This document shows, piece by piece, positions 35,678 through 42,934 of a stretch of 64,000 nt of DNA. Within the stretch, counting starts at the first letter, position 1; each line of letters begins with the position of its first letter. The notes under the pieces are model-generated. The model saw only the letters and a program-made list of their open reading frames with translations, made no database searches and was not told the DNA's origin. A program made the position numbers and the translations under genes. The DNA comes from Nocardioides marmorisolisilvae (lineage in GTDB: Bacteria; Actinomycetota; Actinomycetes; Propionibacteriales; Nocardioidaceae): positions 1,488,001-1,552,000 of the forward strand of contig NZ_CP134227.1 of the NCBI RefSeq assembly GCF_031656915.1, written 5' to 3'.

Positions 35678-38448
35678 GACGCCCTCCTCGTGGGCATCGC
35701 CAGCACCACACCGGCCAGCAGCGCGAGCAGCTCGACGGCCAGCAGCCACGGGTGCAGCAGGCTGCCCGAGGAGTCCACGCCGGTCAGGCTCTGGTGCGGC
35801 ACCACCCGCCAGGCCCGGGCATGCGGATTGGGCGCGCTCGCCGAGGCGAAGCCGCTCGACGCGTCCAGGGCACCCGCGACGGCGGGACTCACCGGCGCCG
35901 GCGCGAAGACGTAGGCGATGCCGTTCGCGGCGAGGACCGAGGCGGAGGTGGCCGATCCGCCGCCGACCAGGTTGGTCACGGCCCTGGCCACGGCGGAGTC
36001 AGGCGCGGTCATCGCCAACACCGCGTCGTCCCCGAGGTAGTCGACCCCGGGACGCAGCACCTGGTAGCTCACCGCACGCTGGCGACCGGCGCCCGGGCCG
36101 CCGCGCAGGACCATCGCGGCGTTGTCGTGCCGGGCGGACGCGAGCTCGACCATGTAGGCCGGCACCCGGGCGCCCGCAGAGCGGTGCAGCGGTCCCTCGG
36201 TGCCGTGCGCCAGCCACCATCCGGTGCCCACGACGGGCGCCATCACGGCGGCCAGCAGGGCGATCGCGGCAACCGGCTGGCGCCAGCCGAAGCTGGCTCC
36301 GGCCACCACCCTGAGCGCGCCGTCGGCCGCGAGGGCCGCAGCGGTGACCAGGGCGCCGAGGACGAGAAGCATCGCGAATCCCGGCCATGCCCGGAACGGT
36401 TCCGGGATCCCCGGCAGGCTGATCTCCACCCGCGCCAGTACGAGCACACAGAGCGCGCCGAGCAGGGCCACGATCCAGGCCCGCAGCACGCGGGTCCTGG
36501 TGTCGACGCGGACCAGGGCGACGAGGGCCGCGAACGCGATGCCCAGGGTGATCCAGGCCGGCGCGGCGCCCGGTCCGCCGCTGTTCCCCGCAAGGAGGTG
36601 CCACAGGTCGGGACGCACCGGGACCGAGGCAGCCCGGCCGGCCTCCACGAACGCGATGCCGGGCGCGGCGAACAGGTTCGGCAGCGCCGGCGCGACCAGG
36701 AGCAGCGGCAGCACGACGAGCGCGGCGCGCTGGGTCCACCGCAGCGCCGGCACGCCGATCCGCGGAGCGAGGAGGACCAAGATGATGACCGGTCCCAGCA
36801 CGATCGGGGCGAAGGCAGTCAGCAGCCCGACGAGCAGGGCGGTCCGCCACACGGCCCGGGCGCGCCGGTCGGCGCTCGGATCCGCGAGACCCAGTGCCGC
36901 CGTCGCGGCCCATGGCAGCACCATCGCGCCCACCACGGTGCCGAGCCTGCCCTGGCTGACCGAACCGGACAGCACCGGCAGCAACGCGTACGCCGCCGCG
37001 CCCCAGACCGGCGCCCAGCCGCCGACGGTCACCCGTCGCAGGAAGCGCAGTGCCCCCAGCAGGGTGAGCGGGACGGTGAGGCAGAACAGCAGCCACACCA
37101 CGAGTCCGGGCTGACCGAAGAGGACCGAGCCGGCGACGGCGAGCGGCAGCAGGTACGGCGGCCCCGGGGCCGCGCTGCCCTGCCCGAGCCAGTGCCAGGA
37201 GGCGACCCAGGTGTGCCACCAGTGGCCCACTCCATCGGGCACGGCCCAGAGCGCGCCGCCGTGCAACGGAGCACCGTGCAGGAGGTCCCGGCTCGCGACC
37301 AGAGCGACCACGAAGAAGAACACTGCTGCCCACACCGACGGACTGCGCACCAGCCTGGTGAGCAGTGGCCGGGAGGACGGCTGCGCGCCGCGGCGCCGGC
37401 CGAGCGCCTCACGGACGACGTGCACCAGCGCTCGGAGCACCTCGATGCCGAAGTCGAGCCCGTGCCGCCACGGCATCCAGACCGGGGCCAGCAGTGGCCG
37501 GACGTCCCGATCGGACACGGTCGCCGCACGACGCCGTGCCCTGCGAGCAGCGAGCAGGCGGCCGGGGTGCCCGTAGACGACGCCGAGGGCAGCCAGCTCC
37601 TCACGGGCCTCCGCCGGCGCCCTGACGAGAAGGAAGCCGAGCGAGCGCAACAGCCCGGCTACGAGCAGTCGGAGCAGACGATAGGGATGCGCCCTGGACG
37701 ATCCGTTGGCGAGCACGGTGAAGACGGCGGCCGCGCGCTCGTCGCGGCGCGGTCGTTCGGTGAGCACCCCGCGGCGGCGCCCGCGGTGGGCCGCCTCGAC
37801 GTGGAACATCACCGCGTCCGGCGACACAGTGACCTGCTGACCCTGCCGGGCCAGCCGCCAGCCCAGGTCGATGTCGTTGCCGAACAACGGCAGCTCGTCG
37901 GCAAGTCCGGTCTCGGCGAGGACCTGGTGGCGCACCAGCATGCCCGCGGTGTTGACCGCGAGCACCGGCCCCACGTCATCGTGCTGGCCCTGGTCGTACT
38001 CCCCCGTCTCCAGACCGGTCTCGCGCCGGCCGGTGCCGGAGATCGTCACGCCCACCTCGAGCAGCCGCTTCAGCGAGGGCCACTCACGCAGCTTCGGCCC
38101 GACGACAGCGACCTCGGGCGCCGCCACTCGTGCCGCCGTGGTCAGCCTCTCGAGGCAGTGCTGTCCCGGTGCGGAGTCGTCGTGCAGCAGCCAGATCCAG
38201 TCCTCCGGATCCGGCGCCGGGAGCGCGGCCAGGCCCGCGCGCACGGCGGCGGCGTACGTCGTGTCGGCGGGGAGCCCGATCACCGGGCTGCCCAGCGCGG
38301 ACTCGACCAGCGCGACCGAACCGTCGTCGGACCCGGTGTCGACCGCCACCACACGGTCGGGCCGCAGGGTCGAGGCATCCAGCGCGGCCAGCACCTGCGG
38401 AAGCCATCGCTCGCCGTTGTGGCTGACGAGCAACGCGGTGACCTTCAC
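35674..38448 (-). CDS. Glycosyltransferase family 2 with large membrane region
   Basis: 924-aa protein: cytosolic GT2 domain (residues ~1-250, with AVDTGSDDGS, LLHDDSAPG and GNDIDLGWRLARQGQQV), followed by about a dozen transmembrane helices (for example PSVWAAVFFFVVALVASRDL, FGQPGLVVWLLFCLTVPLTLL). The donor is probably a nucleotide sugar and the acceptor a lipid-linked glycan at the membrane; the exact sugar is not deducible. Start GTG 38448. Together with DUF5719 and whiB it occupies the position seen upstream of fbiA in Streptomyces and mycobacteria. Confidence 0.85.
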   Translation of the reverse strand: MKVTALLVSHNGERWLPQVLAALDASTLRPDRVVAVDTGSDDGSVALVESALGSPVIGLPADTTYAAAVRAGLAALPAPDPEDWIWLLHDDSAPGQHCLERLTTAARVAAPEVAVVGPKLREWPSLKRLLEVGVTISGTGRRETGLETGEYDQGQHDDVGPVLAVNTAGMLVRHQVLAETGLADELPLFGNDIDLGWRLARQGQQVTVSPDAVMFHVEAAHRGRRRGVLTERPRRDERAAAVFTVLANGSSRAHPYRLLRLLVAGLLRSLGFLLVRAPAEAREELAALGVVYGHPGRLLAARRARRRAATVSDRDVRPLLAPVWMPWRHGLDFGIEVLRALVHVVREALGRRRGAQPSSRPLLTRLVRSPSVWAAVFFFVVALVASRDLLHGAPLHGGALWAVPDGVGHWWHTWVASWHWLGQGSAAPGPPYLLPLAVAGSVLFGQPGLVVWLLFCLTVPLTLLGALRFLRRVTVGGWAPVWGAAAYALLPVLSGSVSQGRLGTVVGAMVLPWAATAALGLADPSADRRARAVWRTALLVGLLTAFAPIVLGPVIILVLLAPRIGVPALRWTQRAALVVLPLLLVAPALPNLFAAPGIAFVEAGRAASVPVRPDLWHLLAGNSGGPGAAPAWITLGIAFAALVALVRVDTRTRVLRAWIVALLGALCVLVLARVEISLPGIPEPFRAWPGFAMLLVLGALVTAAALAADGALRVVAGASFGWRQPVAAIALLAAVMAPVVGTGWWLAHGTEGPLHRSAGARVPAYMVELASARHDNAAMVLRGGPGAGRQRAVSYQVLRPGVDYLGDDAVLAMTAPDSAVARAVTNLVGGGSATSASVLAANGIAYVFAPAPVSPAVAGALDASSGFASASAPNPHARAWRVVPHQSLTGVDSSGSLLHPWLLAVELLALLAGVVLAMPTRRAS

Positions 38449-38539
38449 GAGTGGTCACCCTAACGGCGTGACCCGGCCGGCTCCGAACCGAGCGCATGCG
38501 GGACACCGATGGTGCCCGCCGGGGCCGCCCGCGCGTGGG

Positions 38540-38794
38540 TCAGACGGCGCGCTTCTTGAGCTTGCGCCGCTCCCGCTCGGACAGCCCGCCCCAGATGCCG
38601 AAGCGCTCGTCGTTCTGCAGCGCGTACTCCAGGCAGTCGCCGCGCACGTCGCAGGTCAGGCAGACCCGCTTCGCCTCCCGCGTCGAGCCGCCCTTCTCCG
38701 GGAAGAACGCCTCCGGGTCGGTCTGGGCGCACAACGCGCGCTCCTGCCAACCGCTGTCCTCACCGTCACCCTCGAGCAGATAGAGCTCTCGCAC
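38540..38794 (-). CDS. whiB: WhiB-family iron-sulfur transcription factor (WhiB2/WhmD position)
   Basis: DNA-associated regulator of 84 aa binding a [4Fe-4S] cluster through Cys22, Cys45, Cys48 and Cys54; G[I/V]WGG motif is GIWGGLSERERRKLKKRAV at the end. Members bind sigma-A and control cell division in WhiB2/WhmD lines. GTG 38794 (MRELYLLEGDGEDSGW) follows AAGGGA by nine bases. Its position beside fbiA agrees with M. tuberculosis whiB2. A 24-bp inverted repeat lies about 90 bp upstream in the divergent promoter. Confidence 0.93.
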   Translation of the reverse strand: MRELYLLEGDGEDSGWQERALCAQTDPEAFFPEKGGSTREAKRVCLTCDVRGDCLEYALQNDERFGIWGGLSERERRKLKKRAV

Positions 38795-38883
38795 AATCTT
38801 CGTCCCTTCGACCCTGCGACCCTGACGGGCCGCGATGTGTTGTGCCTTCTCATGTGTGGCGATTCCGCTGGCTGCCCTGTGGC

Positions 38884-38907
38884 CGTCATTCGGTGCGGGG
38901 AATGACG
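38884..38907. promoter_or_regulatory. Inverted repeat in the divergent whiB-fbiA promoter
   Basis: CGTCATTC and GAATGACG, separated by eight bases, form a perfect 8-bp dyad in the 211-bp space between whiB and fbiA. It is 90 bp upstream of whiB and 98 bp upstream of fbiA, suiting an operator that governs both. AT-richer sequence (38920-38945) follows. Assignment to a regulator is inference. Confidence 0.45.
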
Positions 38908-39005
38908 TCGAGGTGACGAACCACATTGGTGTGATTACATGCCTGTCGTCCCACAAAGTCAAGCCCGCATCTGCTATGCAGCGGGCGGCACGGGAGACTT
39001 GTCGC

Positions 39006-40010
39006 ATGGCCGATCCCACTGTCCCGTTGCCCGCCCGCGTCACGGTCCTGTCGGGCGGTGTCGGCGGTGCCCGCTTCGTGCAGGGACTGCTCCGTTTGGC
39101 CGAGCGCACGCAGTCTTCCACCGAGGTCACCGTGATCGCCAACACCGGTGACGACATCTGGCTGCACGGCCTCAAGGTGTGCCCCGACCTGGACACCGTC
39201 ATGTACACCCTCGGTGGCGGCATCGACACCGAGCGCGGTTGGGGACGCATCGACGAGACCTGGCGGGTCAAGGACGAGCTCGCGGCGTACGGCGTGGAGC
39301 CGACCTGGTTCGGCCTCGGCGACCGCGACCTGGCCGCCCACCTGGTGCGCACGCAGATGCTCGCCGCGGGGTACTCGCTGTCACAGGTGACCGAGGCACT
39401 CTGCGTCCGCTGGCAGCCCGGCGTACGCCTGCTGCCGATGACCGACGATCGCGTCGAGACCCACGTCGTGATCGATGATCCCGTCGACGGCGAGCGTCGA
39501 GCGGTGCACTTCCAGGAGTACTGGATCCGACACCACGCCGAGGTGCCGGCACACGCCGTCGTCCCCATCGGGATGCCCGACGCGAAGCCCGCCCCCGGTG
39601 TCCTCGAGGCGATCGAGAGTGCCGACCTGGTGCTGCTGCCGCCGTCCAACCCGGTCGTCTCGGTCGGCACCATCCTGGCAGTACCGGGCATCCGGGACGT
39701 GATCAGGAGCACCGACGCGCCGGTGGTGGGAGTGTCCGGGATCATCGGCACCGATCACGTCCGCGGCATGGCCCGCCAACTCCTCGAGGTGATCGGCGTC
39801 CGCTGCACTCCCGGTGCGGTCGCACTGCACTACGGCGCACGCAGCGATGACGGGATCCTCGACGGATGGCTGGTCGACAGCACCGACGCAGCCGTCGTCG
39901 CCGAGGTGGAGGGCAGCGGCATCCGCTGCCGCGCCGTACCGCTGTGGATGACCGACCACGACGCCACTGCCGACATGGCCCTGGCCGCGATCGAGCTCGC
40001 CCGCGGATGA
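39006..40010 (+). CDS. fbiA: 2-phospho-L-lactate transferase (F420 synthesis)
   Basis: Transfers the phospho-enol-pyruvyl or phospholactyl group from its guanosine-diphosphate-activated donor to Fo, making F420-0 (or its dehydro form); cytoplasmic. 334 aa with the N-terminal TVLSGGVGGARFVQGLL, ANTGDDIWLHGLKVCPDLDT and VLLPPSNPVVSVGTILAVPG, all diagnostic of CofD/FbiA. ATG 39006 chosen. Overlaps cofE by ATGA. In actinobacteria the donor comes from FbiD; no fbiD or fbiC gene is in the window. Confidence 0.96.
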   Translation: MADPTVPLPARVTVLSGGVGGARFVQGLLRLAERTQSSTEVTVIANTGDDIWLHGLKVCPDLDTVMYTLGGGIDTERGWGRIDETWRVKDELAAYGVEPTWFGLGDRDLAAHLVRTQMLAAGYSLSQVTEALCVRWQPGVRLLPMTDDRVETHVVIDDPVDGERRAVHFQEYWIRHHAEVPAHAVVPIGMPDAKPAPGVLEAIESADLVLLPPSNPVVSVGTILAVPGIRDVIRSTDAPVVGVSGIIGTDHVRGMARQLLEVIGVRCTPGAVALHYGARSDDGILDGWLVDSTDAAVVAEVEGSGIRCRAVPLWMTDHDATADMALAAIELARG

Positions 40011-40960
40011 GCATCGAGCTTGACGCGCCGGACGGGATCGGCGAGGTCCGACCGGGCGCCGACCTCGCCGCGATGATCGCGACGGCTCTCGAGCTGCGCG
40101 ATGGCGACGTCGTGGTGGTGACCAGCAAGGTGGTGAGCAAGGCGGAGGGCCGGCTGACCGACGGCACGCGAGACGACGCGCTGCCCGGCGAGACGGTGCG
40201 GGTGGTCGCCCGTCGCGGACCGGTCACCATCGTTGAGAACCGCCTGGGTCTGGTCATGGCTGCCGCGGGCATCGACAACTCCAACGTCGCGCCGGGGACC
40301 GTCGCGCTGCTGCCTGCGGATCCCGACGGCAGCGCGCGCGCGATCCGCGCCCTGCTACGCGAGAGCACTGGCCGCAACGTCGCGGTCGTGATCAGCGATA
40401 CCTCCGGCCGGGCCTGGCGCCTGGGGCAGACCGACATTGCCATCGGTGTCGCGGGGCTCGCGCCCCTGGAGCCGTTCGCCGGTCGCGTCGACGCCTATGG
40501 GAACCCCCTGGCGGTGACCGAGCCGGCAGTCGCCGACGAGATCGCCGCGGCCGCTGAGCTCGCCGGCGGCAAGCTGGCCGGACGCCCGCTCGTCCGAGTA
40601 CGGGGACTGGACGACCGGGTCCTTCCCCCCGGCGAGGACGGGCCGGGCGCGCGTTCCGTCGTACGTCCGCGGGAGCAGGACCTCTTCTCGCTCGGCGCCC
40701 GCGAGGCCGTCGTCGCCGCCGTCGCCGGGGACGACCCCGGTGCCTTCGGTCCTCCGGCCACCGCCCACGAGGTGGGGGCAGCGCTGGCGCGCTGCGGACT
40801 CCACGTCGGCCCCACCGACAGTGGCCTGGTCGTCGACACCGCCCACCCCGCGGCCGTCACCCGCGCGGCCTTGGTCGCCCGAGCCCACGGCTGGGTCATC
40901 GAGCCCGGGTCCCCCACCAGCCGGCTTTCGATCCCGGTCGCAGCGAACGAGGAGCCCTGA
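40007..40960 (+). CDS. cofE: F420-0:gamma-glutamyl ligase, without the C-terminal nitroreductase domain
   Basis: Adds gamma-glutamate residues to F420-0, coupled to fbiA. CofE domain spans residues ~8-245 with TSKVVSKAEGRL, TIVENRLGLVMAAAGIDNSN, ISDTSGRAWRLGQTD and AAAAELAGGKLAGRP. Mycobacterial FbiB has an added nitroreductase domain of ~200 residues that reduces dehydro-F420-0; here, after the domain end, only ~70 residues follow (AREAVVAAVAGDDPGAFG...), ending NEEP. So the reductase step must be elsewhere or unnecessary. 317 aa. Its stop lies inside the first 22-bp tandem repeat. Confidence 0.92.
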   Translation: MSIELDAPDGIGEVRPGADLAAMIATALELRDGDVVVVTSKVVSKAEGRLTDGTRDDALPGETVRVVARRGPVTIVENRLGLVMAAAGIDNSNVAPGTVALLPADPDGSARAIRALLRESTGRNVAVVISDTSGRAWRLGQTDIAIGVAGLAPLEPFAGRVDAYGNPLAVTEPAVADEIAAAAELAGGKLAGRPLVRVRGLDDRVLPPGEDGPGARSVVRPREQDLFSLGAREAVVAAVAGDDPGAFGPPATAHEVGAALARCGLHVGPTDSGLVVDTAHPAAVTRAALVARAHGWVIEPGSPTSRLSIPVAANEEP

Positions 40961-41036
40961 CTCAACGGGCGAGGAGCCCTGACTCAACGGGCAAGAACTC
41001 CCCACTCAACGGGCGAGGACTCCCCACTGAACAAGC
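40949..41036 (+). repeat. Four tandem 22-bp repeats at the cofE-manC convergent junction
   Basis: Four units (40949-40970, 40971-40992, 40993-41014, 41015-41036). The first two are identical, beginning GAGGAGCCCTGACTCAAC; the third and fourth have substitutions in the middle (AAGAACTCCCC and GAGGACTCCCC) and the fourth ends AACAAGC. The first unit holds the last codons and stop of cofE, and the array ends one base before the manC stop. Copy-number change would not affect either protein. No clear stem, so a terminator role is doubtful. Confidence 0.85.
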
Positions 41037-41037
41037 C

Positions 41038-42132
41038 TCAGGTGAGGTCGGCGCGGCCGGCGTCCTTGAGCAGCTCGACGGCGGCCTTGACGTCCTGCGC
41101 GTGAGCGAGGTCGGTGACCAACAGCGCGTCACCGGCGTCCACCACGACGACGTCGTCGAGACCGAGCACGACGATCGGTCGGTCGTGCGCGACGACCACG
41201 CCGGTGCTGTCCCGGACGTGGACGAGGTCGGCGGGGCCGAGGACCTTGACCCCCCGGCGGCCCGCGTCCTCGGGCAGCAGACCAGCCAACGACGCGAAGT
41301 CGCCGATGTCGTCCCAGCCGAACGACCCCGGCACCGTGGCCACCATCCCGCGGGCCGCCGCCGGCTCGGCCACCGCGTGGTCGATGGCGATCCGGGTCAG
41401 CCCGGGCCACAGCTCGTCGAGCCTCTCGGGCTCGGCCGCGATCGTGCGCAGTCCGTCGGCGAGGCCGGGGTGCTCGCGGGCGAGCTCGTCGAGCAGCACG
41501 CCGGCCCGGCTCACGAACATGCCGCCGTTCCAGCGGTGCTCCCCGCCCGCCAGATAGCGCCGAGCGGTCTCGGCATCGGGCTTCTCCACGAAGGACACCA
41601 CCTCGCGAGCGGTCCGGAAGCCCGGCAACGGCGCGCCGACGCGCAGGTAGCCGAACGCGGTCGAGGCATGGGTCGGCTCGATGCCGATGGTGACGATCCG
41701 CCCCGTATCCGCGACCAGCGCCGCCTCGGCGACGCACGCCCGGAACGCCTCAGCGCCGCCGATCACGTGGTCGGCGGCGAACGAGCCGAGCAGCGCCTCG
41801 GGCTCGCGTCGCTCGAGGATCGCGGCGGCCAGCCCGATCGCCGCCATCGAGTCGCGGGGGGACGGCTCGGCGACCACGTCCTCGGCACCCAGCTCCGGCA
41901 GCTGCCGCCGTACGGCGTCGGCGTGTCGAGCGCCGGTGACCACCATCACCCGCCCGCCGACCAGGGGCACCAGCCGGTCGACCGTCTGCTGCAGGAGGGT
42001 CCGGCCGGCGCCGGTCAGGTCGAGCAGGAACTTCGGCTCTCCTGCACGGGAGAGCGGCCAGAGCCGGGTGCCGGCGCCTCCTGCCGGGACCACCGCCCAC
42101 ATCCGGTCCAGCACCGCGGTCGGGTCGTCCAC
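41038..42132 (-). CDS. manC: Mannose-1-phosphate guanylyltransferase
   Basis: Forms GDP-mannose from mannose-1-phosphate and GTP; cytoplasmic, 364 aa, no fused phosphomannose isomerase domain. Signature loop AVVPAGGAGTRLWPLSR (residues ~12-28), LLGSFAADHVIGG, VSFVEKPDAETARRYL and GSFGWDDIGDFASL. I place the start at GTG 42132 (MDDPTAVLDRMW) with AAGGG six bases upstream; ATG 42102 is the shorter option. It converges on cofE at the tandem repeat and is divergent from the TIGR03089 gene (43 bp). Product supplies mannosylation reactions. Confidence 0.93.
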   Translation of the reverse strand: MDDPTAVLDRMWAVVPAGGAGTRLWPLSRAGEPKFLLDLTGAGRTLLQQTVDRLVPLVGGRVMVVTGARHADAVRRQLPELGAEDVVAEPSPRDSMAAIGLAAAILERREPEALLGSFAADHVIGGAEAFRACVAEAALVADTGRIVTIGIEPTHASTAFGYLRVGAPLPGFRTAREVVSFVEKPDAETARRYLAGGEHRWNGGMFVSRAGVLLDELAREHPGLADGLRTIAAEPERLDELWPGLTRIAIDHAVAEPAAARGMVATVPGSFGWDDIGDFASLAGLLPEDAGRRGVKVLGPADLVHVRDSTGVVVAHDRPIVVLGLDDVVVVDAGDALLVTDLAHAQDVKAAVELLKDAGRADLT

Positions 42133-42175
42133 CTGTTGCCCTTCGCTCAGCCGTGGTCGGCGTCGGTCTACTGTC

Positions 42176-42934
42176 GTGCGGGTGAGCGCACCCGGCGAGG
42201 ACACCTTCCCACGGCTGCTGGAGTCGCTGCTGCGGAACTCCCCCGGACGCCCGCTGGTGACGGCGTACGACGAGGCCACCGGCGACCGGACCGAGCTGTC
42301 GGTCACCACCTACGCCAACTGGGTGGCCAAGACCGCGAACCTGCTGCTCGAGGAGTACCTGCTGGACCCCGGGGACCGAGTCCGCCTCGCCCTGCCGCCG
42401 CACTGGTTGACCACCGTCTTCCTGGGCGCGGCCTGGTCGACCGGCCTGGTGATCAGCACCGACCCCGGGGTGACCGCCGACCTCGTGATCACCGGCCCTG
42501 AGCACGACGGCAGCACCGAGGCCGACAGCGCCGTGCTCGCCTGCTCGCTGCTGCCGTTCGCGGTCCGCTTCCCCGACCCGCTCCCCGCCGGGGTTGACGA
42601 CTTCGGGCTGCTCTGGCCCGGGCAGCCCGACGCCCCGCCCGTCGTGGACGCGCCCACAGGCGCGACGATCGGCTGGCTGGATGCGGCCGGGTCGCACAGC
42701 CAGTCCACACTCCTCGACGCCGCCCGCGCCGCCTCGGCGGGGTGGCACGGGAACCGCCTGATCACCGACGTCGGACCCAGCGAGGCGCGCGGCACGAGCA
42801 CGTTCCTCGCGGCACTCGTCCGGTCCGGCTCGCTGGTGCTCGTCGCGAACGCCCGAGACGAGCGGTGGCCCGCCCGCCTCGAGGGCGAACGGGCCACCGA
42901 CGTGCTGCGGTCGAGTCCGGAGGCGGGTGCCTAG
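42176..42934 (+). CDS. TIGR03089 family protein
   Basis: Protein of 252 aa that resembles the N-terminal part of AMP-forming acyl-CoA synthetases but lacks an adenylate core of usual length. The actinobacterial family TIGR03089 carries SVTTYANWVAKTANLLLEEY and DRVRLALPPHWLTTVFLGAAW; both are here. Function is unknown. Start is GTG 42176 or GTG 42182. Divergent from manC, and shares CTAG with the converging amidase, so both stops (TAG) lie in the same four bases. Position matches M. tuberculosis Rv3268. Confidence 0.85.
   Translation: MRVSAPGEDTFPRLLESLLRNSPGRPLVTAYDEATGDRTELSVTTYANWVAKTANLLLEEYLLDPGDRVRLALPPHWLTTVFLGAAWSTGLVISTDPGVTADLVITGPEHDGSTEADSAVLACSLLPFAVRFPDPLPAGVDDFGLLWPGQPDAPPVVDAPTGATIGWLDAAGSHSQSTLLDAARAASAGWHGNRLITDVGPSEARGTSTFLAALVRSGSLVLVANARDERWPARLEGERATDVLRSSPEAGA

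Noticed and set aside
35752-38463. Plus-strand open frame of 903 codons antisense to the large glycosyltransferase
   Set aside because: Low-complexity Arg/Gly/Gln-rich translation, no motif, while the minus strand has a clear GT2 domain and helices.
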